NCBI GenBank assembly: GCA_902168205.1
Contig: CABHOK010000011.1
Span: 186,001-250,000, forward strand
Direction of reading: 5' to 3'
Source: an uncultured Chitinophaga sp.
GTDB taxonomy: Bacteria; Bacteroidota; Bacteroidia; Cytophagales; Cyclobacteriaceae
DNA length: 64,000 bases
Shown here piece after piece: positions 8,760-16,963 of the stretch. The translations under genes were made by a program, and so were the position numbers. The first letter of the stretch is position 1, and each line of letters starts with the position of its first letter. The notes under the pieces are model-generated. The model did no database searches and was not told the origin of the DNA. It worked only from the letters and a program-made list of their open reading frames with translations.

Positions 8760-10181
8760 ATGAAGAAATTAATTTATAACATCCTCTGGATACTGAGTAT
8801 ACAGGTGCTATTGCTGGCCTGTAAGGAAGATGAAGCTGAACTCGCTTCCGTGCCGACAGAAGCAGATGCCGCGTTTACATTTACACCTACGAATGAGAAT
8901 GATAACATCATCAACTTCACAGCGTCTTCGTCCGCATTCCTGAAAAAATGGGACTTTGGAAACGGTACTACCGGACAAGGCGATAATGTAAAAGGTACAT
9001 TCCCGGTGAAAGGAACGTACAACGTAACACTTACCGTATATACCGCTGGCGGAAGCATATCGCATACCCAGACCGTTGATATAGCGGAAACAGATCCTAC
9101 ATTGCTGGATATACCGGTATATAATATGCTGACCGGTGGTAACAGCAAGCCGGAAGGAAAAAGCTGGGTGGTTGATAAAGTTACGGCAGGTCACCTGGGC
9201 TTAGGTCCTGTTGCGACAAGCACTCCAGACTGGTATAAAGCCGGTGCTAACGAGAAAGACGGAGCTGGTTTGTACGATGATATATATACCTTCAAGCTTG
9301 CAGCTTTCTCCTATACGCAAACTACCAATGGCGATGTGTTCATCAACACACAACAAGCCAGTAATTTCCCAGGATCATATTCGAACAAGGGCGACTTTAC
9401 AGCACCGTTTACAGCACCTGCCGGTCTTACATGGTCTGTGTCGGAAACAGATGGTAAGCAGTATCTGAATATTTCAACGGGTGGCTTCATTGGGTATTAT
9501 ACCGGTGTGAACACGTATGAAATTCTGACACTGGAAGAGAACCTGCTTTGGTTGCGCTTTACCGATGCTGCCAACTCAGCCTTTGCATGGTATCTTCGGT
9601 TGATACCGGAAGGATATACGGAGCCGGTTGATCCGCCCGAGTATAAAATCGAAGATATATACCAGAACTTCGATGGACAGGGTAACTTCACATTCGTGAA
9701 CGATGGTCAGGGTACAATTGTATCATACGATAACCCGGCTCCTGTACCGATCAACCAATCTGCGAAAGTAGGTAAATATACCAAGGCTAATGGACAGGCG
9801 GGTGAATACGCAAACGTTCAGGTGCAGCTCGATTACAAAATGGATATTCGTGCCCGCAATGTTTTCAAACTGAAAGTATTTATACCAAGCTATAACGATT
9901 ATACTACTACCGGTGGTGAGTCATGGCAATCGTACAATACACTGCAAAAGCAGGTGTCTGTTAAATTGCAGAACTCTGAGTTGGGTGGCAATGCTTATAC
10001 TACACAAGCCGAAGTGATTCAGAAAAATCTGCAAACTGACAAGTGGCTTGAACTTACGTTCGATTTCAGTGCCTATGCTACTCGCGAAGACTTTGATAAA
10101 GTGGTAGTGCAAATTGGTGGTGAAGCGATCTTTACAGGAGGTATATTCTTCCTGGACGATTTCGAACTGCTGGAGGAATGA
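8760..10181 (+). CDS. PKD-domain surface glycan-binding lipoprotein
   Basis: 473 residues with a lipobox at LLLAC (Cys21). Residues around 35-110 form a PKD domain (FLKKWDFGNGTTGQGDN, GTYNVTLTVYTAGGSI). The C-terminal 170 residues resemble a beta-sandwich carbohydrate-binding module that ends FLDDFELLEE. This architecture matches the surface glycan-binding proteins that sit after SusD in marine and soil Bacteroidota laminarin loci. It is the third gene of the operon, 20 bases after SusD. No catalytic motif is seen, so a binding role is favoured. Confidence 0.8.
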   Translation: MKKLIYNILWILSIQVLLLACKEDEAELASVPTEADAAFTFTPTNENDNIINFTASSSAFLKKWDFGNGTTGQGDNVKGTFPVKGTYNVTLTVYTAGGSISHTQTVDIAETDPTLLDIPVYNMLTGGNSKPEGKSWVVDKVTAGHLGLGPVATSTPDWYKAGANEKDGAGLYDDIYTFKLAAFSYTQTTNGDVFINTQQASNFPGSYSNKGDFTAPFTAPAGLTWSVSETDGKQYLNISTGGFIGYYTGVNTYEILTLEENLLWLRFTDAANSAFAWYLRLIPEGYTEPVDPPEYKIEDIYQNFDGQGNFTFVNDGQGTIVSYDNPAPVPINQSAKVGKYTKANGQAGEYANVQVQLDYKMDIRARNVFKLKVFIPSYNDYTTTGGESWQSYNTLQKQVSVKLQNSELGGNAYTTQAEVIQKNLQTDKWLELTFDFSAYATREDFDKVVVQIGGEAIFTGGIFFLDDFELLEE

Positions 10182-10201
10182 TGAAATAAATTTATAGAAG
10201 G

Positions 10202-10240
10202 AATTGTCCCGGTGAACGTTTGGTTCCCGGGACAATTTTC
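10202..10240 (+). terminator. Hairpin with T-run between PKD lipoprotein and GH16
   Basis: AATTGTCCCGG (10202-10212) pairs with CCGGGACAATT (10227-10237), followed by TTTT. It probably ends or attenuates the SusC-SusD-PKD transcript before the enzyme genes. Confidence 0.7.
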
Positions 10241-10267
10241 TGAAACTTGGATAAAGGTAAACCCGAC

Positions 10268-11392
10268 ATGATAAACAGACTGAAAGCAGCATTCGCCTAT
10301 ATACTTTTCGGTATGATGGTAATGACAGGATGCGGAGGAGATGATGAAGAGCAGACATTAACGTTGCCCTCAAACCTGCAGGTAAGTGTAACGGTGAGTG
10401 ACAACGGCACGGGCCTGGTTTCGGTTACGGCATCAGCAACGAATACAAATTTTTATACGATATACTTTGGCGAAAGCTCATCGGAGACACCGGTAAAAGT
10501 AAACGATGGCAAAGCAACTCACACCTACACAACGTCTGGTAACTATATCGTGAAGGTGCAGGCACACGTAACGTCTTCTGATTTTATCTTGGATACAAAA
10601 CAGATAACTGTTACCGTAGGCTCTGCAAACAACGGTGAAGTAGTTATACCAGCGACAGGCTATACCACACCGACAAGCTATAGCGGCATGACAATGGTAT
10701 GGAACGATGAGTTTGAAGGAGCAACCTTGAATGATGCCTACTGGAGTTACGAGACTGGCACAGGAACCGATGGCTGGGGTAACAAAGAATTGCAATATTA
10801 CCGTAAGGAGAATACAAGCGTGAAAGATGGTTATCTTGTAATCACTGCCAAGAAAGAGAACTATATGGGCAGCAGCTATACATCATCGCGCCTCATTACA
10901 AAAGACAAAAAGTCTTTTCAGTATGGTCGTATAGATATACGGGCAGCTTTGCCAAAAGGACAAGGTATATGGCCTGCACTCTGGATGCTGGGTGACAACT
11001 TCAGTACCGTAGGTTGGCCGAAATGTGGAGAGACTGACATTATGGAATTGGTTGGCGGCACCGGTAAAGATAATACTGTACACGGCACTGTACATTGGGA
11101 CAATGCCGGAGCGTATGCAAGCCACACCGATTCATATACCTTAAGCAGTGGAATCTTCAATGATAAATTCCATGTGTTCTCGATCGTGTGGACAGCTTCC
11201 AGAATTACCTGGTATGTAGACGATGTTGAGTTCAACGCGATCGATACAACTCCGGAAGGTCTCAGTGAATTTCGCGCAAAGTTCTTTTTCATATTCAACG
11301 TAGCGGTAGGAGGTAAGTGGCCCGGCAGTCCGGATGCAACAACATCTTTTCCGCAGCACATGGTCGTAGACTATATCCGGGTATTCCAATAA
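10268..11392 (+). CDS. GH16 beta-glucanase (laminarinase-like) lipoprotein
   Basis: 374 residues from the ATG MINRLKAAF; a TTG 21 bases earlier is less likely. A lipobox (MMVMTGC, Cys22) anchors it. Residues about 30-118 form a PKD/Ig-like domain and 140-374 the GH16 catalytic domain. The active-site strand reads GETDIMEL, with Glu255 as predicted nucleophile and Glu260 as acid/base; Thr replaces the usual Ile of EIDIME. WNDEFEG and WGNKELQYY are typical of laminarinase/lichenase GH16. It acts on beta-1,3(4)-glucan at the cell surface, producing oligosaccharides for SusC/SusD. Confidence 0.9.
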   Translation: MINRLKAAFAYILFGMMVMTGCGGDDEEQTLTLPSNLQVSVTVSDNGTGLVSVTASATNTNFYTIYFGESSSETPVKVNDGKATHTYTTSGNYIVKVQAHVTSSDFILDTKQITVTVGSANNGEVVIPATGYTTPTSYSGMTMVWNDEFEGATLNDAYWSYETGTGTDGWGNKELQYYRKENTSVKDGYLVITAKKENYMGSSYTSSRLITKDKKSFQYGRIDIRAALPKGQGIWPALWMLGDNFSTVGWPKCGETDIMELVGGTGKDNTVHGTVHWDNAGAYASHTDSYTLSSGIFNDKFHVFSIVWTASRITWYVDDVEFNAIDTTPEGLSEFRAKFFFIFNVAVGGKWPGSPDATTSFPQHMVVDYIRVFQ

Positions 11393-11428
11393 TAGTTTGT
11401 TCGGAGATTTAAATCATTATACTCTATA

Positions 11429-11455
11429 CTATACCCGTACTCGACACGGGTATAG
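11429..11455 (+). promoter_or_regulatory. 10-bp perfect hairpin just upstream of the second GH16
   Basis: CTATACCCGT (11429-11438) and ACGGGTATAG (11446-11455) form a perfect stem with a 7-base loop. The stem ends 27 bases before the ATG at 11483. There is no T-run, so an mRNA-stabilising or operator role is more likely than termination. Confidence 0.45.
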
Positions 11456-11482
11456 ATGGAGCTTATTATTAAAACAGAAATT

Positions 11483-12262
11483 ATGCGATTGCTATTTATA
11501 TCATCAGCATGCCTGATGCTCCTGGTATCCGCGTGTAAAAAAAGCCCTCAACTTGTCTGGAGCGATGAGTTCGAGTATACCGGAACCCCCGATACGTCCA
11601 AATGGAATTACGATCTGGGCGACAACAACGGCTGGGGAAATAACGAACAGCAATACTACACCAATCATGAAAAGAACGTTCGCGTAGAGAACGGCAACCT
11701 GATTGTTGAAGCCCATAAAGATTCTTTGGAAGGCAAGCCCTATACTTCCTCGCGCATTGTCTCAAAAAAGAAAGGCGACTGGAAACATGCCCGCATCGAA
11801 GTGCGTGCAAAGTTACCGCGCGGCAAAGGCACGTGGCCTGCTATATGGATGTTACCGACTGAATGGAAATACGGTCCGTGGCCGGCAAGCGGAGAGATTG
11901 ATATCATGGAGCATGTAGGCTACGATCCCGGTGTTGTACACGGCACGATTCATACCGAAGCCTACAACCACATCAAGCAAACTCAGAAAGAAGGCATGAT
12001 CACCATTGCCGATGCACAGGATACATTCCACATTTATACTATAGATTGGACCACCGATAAAATTGCATTCGGAGTAGACGATAAAGTATACCACACCGTA
12101 ACCCGCGATCCCAAAGACGACTTCAAAGGCTGGCCCTTCGATGAACCTTTCTACCTCATCATGAACATAGCCGTAGGCGGCAACTGGGGCGGAAAGCAAG
12201 GCGTAGATGAGAACATCTGGCCGCAGCGCATGGAAGTAGACTATGTGCGTGTTTACCAATAG
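11483..12262 (+). CDS. GH16 beta-glucanase lipoprotein, second copy
   Basis: 259 residues from the ATG MRLLFISSAC; an upstream in-frame ATG at 11456 would bury the signal peptide. Lipobox LLVSAC puts Cys18 at the mature end. It is a single GH16 domain with the canonical active-site GEIDIMEHVG (Glu138 nucleophile, Glu143 acid/base) and DEFEYTG, WGNNEQQYY. It lacks the N-terminal PKD domain of its neighbour. The pair probably splits the work between different chain lengths or linkages (inference). Confidence 0.9.
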   Translation: MRLLFISSACLMLLVSACKKSPQLVWSDEFEYTGTPDTSKWNYDLGDNNGWGNNEQQYYTNHEKNVRVENGNLIVEAHKDSLEGKPYTSSRIVSKKKGDWKHARIEVRAKLPRGKGTWPAIWMLPTEWKYGPWPASGEIDIMEHVGYDPGVVHGTIHTEAYNHIKQTQKEGMITIADAQDTFHIYTIDWTTDKIAFGVDDKVYHTVTRDPKDDFKGWPFDEPFYLIMNIAVGGNWGGKQGVDENIWPQRMEVDYVRVYQ

Positions 12263-12299
12263 GTGGTTGTACACGCTACGTAAGTTGGTTAAAAATAGA

Positions 12300-12625
12300 T
12301 TTTCTGTAGTCAGCTGCTGGTTCTGGCTGCGAGCTGCTAGTTGAGATTTGCTGAATTTACGTTTCGTTTAATAGCAACGATATTGATATAGGTATATTCA
12401 GGTATAATCACTGGATACGATTTTTCGTTACAGGCTTGTGGTTGTTAGCTGTTTTATTGCAAGTCACTGGTTGCAGTTTCCCCTGCAACCAGTAACCAGC
12501 AGCTATATATAGGCCACCAAATCAAAACGTTTCACAAAACGAAACCCTACTCGCAGCTCGCAGCCAAAAGCTCACAGTTCAACTCAGTTGTCTCTTTCCA
12601 GCAGCCAGCCACTGGCAGCCAGCAG
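12300..12625. repeat. Intergenic palindromic AGCTGC/CAGCC element (copy A)
   Basis: The gap 12263-12629 has no gene. Its left part holds CAGCTGCTGG and GGCTGCGAGCTGCTAG. Its right part holds inverted counterparts, CTCGCAGCTCGCAGCC and CCAGCAGCCAGCC. In the middle ACTGGTTGCAG (12466-12476) and CTGCAACCAGT (12483-12493) form a perfect 11-bp hairpin. The word content matches copies B to G elsewhere in the window. Confidence 0.7.
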
Positions 12626-12629
12626 CCTC

Positions 12630-13382
12630 TCAAAACCCAATCGAGTTCCCCCCATCCACTGGCAGTATGGTTCCGGTTACGAACGATGATTCTTCGGAGG
12701 CGAAGAAGTAGGCTGCGTTGGCTACATCGCGGGGTATACCGAGTTTCGCCATGGGCGTGCGTTTTAAGACTTTGTCTTTTCGTTCGGGATCGCTGTTGAG
12801 TGCCTTCGCTGACATTTGTGTCTCAATGAAGCCGGGCGCTATACAATTTATCCGGATGTTGGATGGTGAGAGTTCAACGGCCATAGCACGCGTCATTCCT
12901 TCGATGGCACTTTTGGAAGCGGTATAGGCAATCACTTTCGGTATACCATATTGTGATGCCATCGAGCTGATGTTGATGATTGATCCGCTCTTCTGGGCCA
13001 GCATAACTTTTGCTGCTTCACGCGTGATTACAAATACACCGAGCACGTTGGTCTGCAGTATCGTTTGAAATTCTTCGTCCGTTACATCCACCAGGTCTTT
13101 CTTCATATTGATACCGGCATTGTTCACGAGTATATCAATCGTTCCATAGGTATCTGCTATATATTTTACTTTTTGTGGAATGATGGAGAGGTTGGTGATA
13201 TCAAAAGCGAGCGGTATACATAATGGCCCCAGTTCTTTTGCAGCTTCGTTTAGCTTTTCTTCGTTGCGTCCGGTAATGATGGTACGGATGTTCTGCTGAA
13301 CAAATTTATGTGCAATGGCTAACCCGAGTCCTGAGCCGCCTCCCGTTACAATAGCAATTTTGTTGGTTGTTGTTTTTTTCAT
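12630..13382 (-). CDS. SDR-family oxidoreductase, probable fructuronate reductase (D-mannonate oxidoreductase)
   Basis: 250 residues, a classical short-chain dehydrogenase. TGGGSGLG at 13-20 binds the dinucleotide, NNAG is at 87-90, and the catalytic residues are Ser140, Tyr153 and Lys157 (YTASK). It is cytoplasmic, with no signal peptide. It is the last gene of the lacI-GH67-SDR operon, 31 bases after GH67. Because the locus also encodes UxuA, the likely job is reduction of fructuronate to mannonate, replacing the unrelated UxuB. This assignment rests on context; gluconate or another polyol dehydrogenase remains possible. Confidence 0.8.
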   Translation of the reverse strand: MKKTTTNKIAIVTGGGSGLGLAIAHKFVQQNIRTIITGRNEEKLNEAAKELGPLCIPLAFDITNLSIIPQKVKYIADTYGTIDILVNNAGINMKKDLVDVTDEEFQTILQTNVLGVFVITREAAKVMLAQKSGSIINISSMASQYGIPKVIAYTASKSAIEGMTRAMAVELSPSNIRINCIAPGFIETQMSAKALNSDPERKDKVLKRTPMAKLGIPRDVANAAYFFASEESSFVTGTILPVDGGNSIGF

Positions 13383-13399
13383 GAATACGTTAAAGAGAT

Positions 13400-13411
13400 G
13401 TAAGCGTTTAC
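13400..13411. promoter_or_regulatory. LacI-type near-palindrome GTAAGCGTTTAC before the SDR gene
   Basis: GTAAGCGTTTAC has one mismatch from a perfect 12-bp palindrome with a central CG, as in LacI-family operators. It starts 18 bases upstream of the SDR ATG in the short GH67-SDR gap. Confidence 0.35.
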
Positions 13412-13413
13412 GT

Positions 13414-15591
13414 TTACCACTTCGGCTTTATACCTGGCGCGAACGGAAACTCAAGGCTTTGATAATAGGATAGTGACTGATCCGGTTTTTCCAGTCCGGA
13501 AGGTATATCTTTCTTGGAGAATGTCTGAAAGTATAATACACATGCATTTCTCCACCAGATGGCTTCCTGATGTTGTATACTGATCAGACTGCTTACTTGC
13601 TGAAAGCGTTCTTCATCTACTATACCTTTCAATGTGCTCCACTGCTGCTGCATTCTGCGAACCGAATCGGCACCCTGGTAATAACGATGGCACAATTCAT
13701 CCCAAAGCGTTCGTCCCGATTTCATTTTGTAATTCCAGGGAACGTGATGATACCAGAGTAAATATTCTTCCGGGCAGTTCTCGAGTGAACTATATATCTT
13801 CTGCACTTCCGGAGTGTACTGTAAAAGTGCTTTGCTGCCGGTGGCCGTACGGTTGAATCCAATACCATTTTCATCCGCCTGGTGATAATATACCGATGTC
13901 CAATCCGCGCGCGGTTTATCTTTGATCCACGGCCCCGGACCATAATGATGATTCCATCCCATAATGTGATGCAACCCGAGCGGAGTCATATACTGCACGG
14001 TTACCTCACGTGAAGCGAGCATCATATCTTTCAATGTACGCACAGATTTTTCGTTGTTGGTAAACGTAGCACGTATCCATTCTTCAGCAATGGTTTCAGA
14101 TGACAGGGAAGGATTCCAGGCGAGTCTTCCCAATGCATACCAGTTCGCCTGCGCGAAAGGATGGCCGGTCCAGTTACGATCGTTACCAATGTTGGCGACA
14201 CCTGCTATACCGGTGAGTGAATGATTCTCAAGTGATCCATCCACAACATGTGCTACAGTAGAACCTTTACCTTTTGCATAGGTATCGGCATCAAGACATT
14301 CTTTAAATAACGGAGCGAGGTATACCAAGTGTGTGGCAAAGCCAAGATACTCCTGTGTTAATTGAAACTCCATCATCAGCGGAGTCTTGGGCATAGCACC
14401 GAAGAGCGGATGAAACGGTTCGCGCGGTTGAAAATCTATAGGGCCATTCTTTACCTGTACGAGTACATTTTTAGCAAACGATCCGTCCAGCGGTTTAAAT
14501 TCGTTATAGGCCTGCTTCGCGCGATCTTCCGGTACTTCATTGCTATACACAAACGCACGCCACATAACAATACCGTTGTGCGGAGCCAAGGCTTCTGCCA
14601 GCATATTAGCGCCATCGGCATGATTGCGATTGTAATTTTGCGGGCCAGGTTGTCCTTCTGAATTGGCTTTTACCGTGAAGCCACCAAAGTCAGGGATATG
14701 GGTATATATTTCATCTATCTTCTTCTTCCACCAGGCTTTTACGTTGGCATCCAGCGGATCAGCCGTAGAAAGCCCACCAATCTCTACCGGTGCACTGAAG
14801 CGGGCCGTTAAATATACCTTTATCCCGTAAGGACGAAATACGTTGGCAAGTGCTGCTATTTTTTTCAAATAGGGTTCGGTAAGTATCTGTGCATTCGCAT
14901 TCACGTTAGTGAGTACTGCGCCATTTATACCAATAGAAGCATTGGCACGTGCATAGTCAATATACCGCTGATCAATATAGCCGGGAAGCCTGTGCCAGTC
15001 CCATAGCGAGAAACCGGCATAGCCACGTTCCACTGTCCGGTCCAGATTGTCCCAATGGTTGAGTATACGATGTTTGATAGCCGGTGCACTGGTGATTGCT
15101 ATATTTTCGATACGCTGCTGTGTTTGCAGCAATCGTATAAAATGAAATGTGCCGTAGAGTACACCTATGTCTTTATTGGCAGAAATGACTATGCAGGGTT
15201 TGTTTTTAACGCGTGTTTGCACGATTACGAAACCTTCATCACCGGCAGCTTTGAGTTTATCCGACAGTGCGAGCGAGGCTATAATTCCAGATGACGAAGG
15301 TGTACCGATAATAACACCACTGCCCTGCAATGTATTGCTGAATGTAACTTTAGTCTGCAGTAGACCTTGCAAAGCCAATTGCAGCTCCTGTCGCGCAAGA
15401 AGTAATGCAGGGGATTCTTTCTCCAGCACAATCCCCTGTGTATATGCTTTATACTGATTTATAGTGGCGGCATCCGTAAGCTTGTTGTACCGGAGCCATA
15501 ACTGGTAACCATCTTCGCTATATACGGTGGTTGTGCTAACGCAAAGCGCTATAGCAAGAAATACACGGAACATCGATCGGTATAGAATCAT
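13414..15591 (-). CDS. GH67 alpha-glucuronidase
   Basis: 725 residues with a signal peptide (the core VFLAIALCVSTTTVYS follows two possible ATGs, 15591 and 15573). The N-terminal domain, TIM barrel and C-terminal helical domain of GH67 are all present. Recognisable blocks are HRILNHWDNLDRTVERGY, GFSLWDWHRLPGY, the catalytic KANSEGQPGP segment (Glu312 is probably the general acid) and GWNHHYGPGPWI near the C-terminus. The enzyme removes (4-O-methyl)glucuronate from the non-reducing end of xylo-oligosaccharides. It is periplasmic by its signal. It lies 22 bases after lacI, in the same operon. Confidence 0.95.
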   Translation of the reverse strand: MILYRSMFRVFLAIALCVSTTTVYSEDGYQLWLRYNKLTDAATINQYKAYTQGIVLEKESPALLLARQELQLALQGLLQTKVTFSNTLQGSGVIIGTPSSSGIIASLALSDKLKAAGDEGFVIVQTRVKNKPCIVISANKDIGVLYGTFHFIRLLQTQQRIENIAITSAPAIKHRILNHWDNLDRTVERGYAGFSLWDWHRLPGYIDQRYIDYARANASIGINGAVLTNVNANAQILTEPYLKKIAALANVFRPYGIKVYLTARFSAPVEIGGLSTADPLDANVKAWWKKKIDEIYTHIPDFGGFTVKANSEGQPGPQNYNRNHADGANMLAEALAPHNGIVMWRAFVYSNEVPEDRAKQAYNEFKPLDGSFAKNVLVQVKNGPIDFQPREPFHPLFGAMPKTPLMMEFQLTQEYLGFATHLVYLAPLFKECLDADTYAKGKGSTVAHVVDGSLENHSLTGIAGVANIGNDRNWTGHPFAQANWYALGRLAWNPSLSSETIAEEWIRATFTNNEKSVRTLKDMMLASREVTVQYMTPLGLHHIMGWNHHYGPGPWIKDKPRADWTSVYYHQADENGIGFNRTATGSKALLQYTPEVQKIYSSLENCPEEYLLWYHHVPWNYKMKSGRTLWDELCHRYYQGADSVRRMQQQWSTLKGIVDEERFQQVSSLISIQHQEAIWWRNACVLYFQTFSKKDIPSGLEKPDQSLSYYQSLEFPFAPGIKPKW

Positions 15592-15613
15592 TGCATACAG
15601 GCTTTAGGTGGAT

Positions 15614-16648
15614 CTATAGGTTTATTTTTTTTCGCAGGGAAGACTCGCGTACAATCATATTATGATGTAATACAATTGTGTTGAGACTTGTGCCTTCTTT
15701 ATTATCCAGTTTGCGAATGAGTGTAGCTGCTGCCAGTTCACCCATTTCTTGTCCGGGATAATTCATCGTAGTGAGATTCGGCTCAATCACTTTCGAAAGC
15801 GGGTCGTTGTTGAATCCGGCTACGGCAATCTGCTCGGGAATTTTTATACCGGCTTGCTTGAGTGTACGAATGCAGCTTACTGCTGTTGTATCGTTGGCAG
15901 CAAACACACCATCGGGTAATTCCGGCATTTCCAGTAGCCGTTGTGTTACATCAGCACCAGCTTGTTCACTCAGGTTACAAGGAAACACAAGACTTTCATC
16001 ATACGGTATAGAATTGTCAACTAACGCATGGCGATATCCTTTCAGACGATCGGCATATACATTTCGTATTACACTGCCCGTAATATGTGCAATGCGTTTA
16101 CATCCCTGGCTGATCAGGTGACTCGTAATTTCGTACCCGGCTTTATAGTTGTCAATAACAATACTGGTACAGCGCGGATGTTCAAATACACGATCAAAGA
16201 ATATAAGCGGTATACCTTTATTCAGGAACAGGTCAAAGTGATTGATGTCCTCCGAATCATACGCCAACGAAACGAGCAAGCCATCCACTCTGCTATTATA
16301 GAGTGTCTTGATGTTGGCAAGTTCTTTCTCTTTTGATTCTGTCGATTGACTGATGATGAGATTATACCCGGCAGCATTAGCAACCTTCTCCATACCGGAA
16401 ATCACAGCCGACATGAAGTAACTATTGAGTCGCGGTACAATAACACCAATCGTGTTGCTTCGGCTTCGCCTCAGGTTACTGGCAAAAAGATTTTGCTGGT
16501 ATCCGAGCTCTTTAGCTTTATCAAGAATTTTTTTACGAGTGTCCTTCTTAATAGCCGGGTGATCTTTCAGACCGCGACTGACCGTAGCAGGCGAGAGATC
16601 GAGCGCTTCGGCTATGTCATATATAGTAATTTCTTTCTGCGTGTTCAT
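15614..16648 (-). CDS. LacI-family transcriptional regulator of the xylan locus
   Basis: 344 residues from ATG MNTQKEITIYDIAE; the frame extends to a TTG at 16666. The N-terminal HTH (IYDIAEALDLSPATVSRGL) and hinge helix are intact. The sugar-binding core (about residues 60-335) has IGVIVPRLNSYFMSAVISG and GVFAANDTTAV. Ligand is probably a xylo-oligosaccharide, xylose or an aldouronic acid (inference). It is the first gene of the operon with GH67 and SDR and diverges from SusC. Palindromes that fit its family lie in the shared promoter region at 16719-16820, so it likely regulates itself and both arms. Confidence 0.9.
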   Translation of the reverse strand: MNTQKEITIYDIAEALDLSPATVSRGLKDHPAIKKDTRKKILDKAKELGYQQNLFASNLRRSRSNTIGVIVPRLNSYFMSAVISGMEKVANAAGYNLIISQSTESKEKELANIKTLYNSRVDGLLVSLAYDSEDINHFDLFLNKGIPLIFFDRVFEHPRCTSIVIDNYKAGYEITSHLISQGCKRIAHITGSVIRNVYADRLKGYRHALVDNSIPYDESLVFPCNLSEQAGADVTQRLLEMPELPDGVFAANDTTAVSCIRTLKQAGIKIPEQIAVAGFNNDPLSKVIEPNLTTMNYPGQEMGELAAATLIRKLDNKEGTSLNTIVLHHNMIVRESSLRKKINL

Positions 16649-16718
16649 GAATTTGGTAGAGGGCAAAGTTTAGCGATGCAAAATACAATTTGTCTCCGGT
16701 CTTAATTCAACACAGACC

Positions 16719-16820
16719 GCAACCAATCGTTATTATTTTATTAAATCGGTTGCATTACAATTATCAGCATAATTGCGGAAAAATGCTTGATGTTTAAATA
16801 AATATTTGCAATCGGTTGCA
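16719..16820. promoter_or_regulatory. LacI-type operators between lacI and SusC
   Basis: TGCAATCGGTTGCA at 16807-16820 is a near-perfect palindrome (TGCAA-YCGR-TTGCA). ATCGGTTGCATT recurs at 16745-16756 and 16811-16822, starts exactly 66 bases apart. A partial inverted copy, GCAACCAATCG, is at 16719-16729. The gap 16649-16963 otherwise has no gene; it also carries the CAAACGTTTTCG word. Confidence 0.65.
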
Positions 16821-16928
16821 TTTTTTAAATCATTATTTCACCTTAGTCTTAACAATGATTATTTCCGGATGAAGACAGCTTGAAGAGGTGGTTTCAGATG
16901 GTAGAGGGGATTCTTTTGTCTTTTTCTG

Positions 16929-16940
16929 CAAACGTTTTCG
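16929..16940 (+). promoter_or_regulatory. CAAACGTTTTCG word 23 bases upstream of the xylan SusC
   Basis: Identical to 4102-4113 upstream of the beta-glucan SusC. Shared by two different polysaccharide loci, so a global rather than a locus-specific regulator is the likelier reader. Confidence 0.4.
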
Positions 16941-16963
16941 ATACTCAACTAAACTATAACTCT

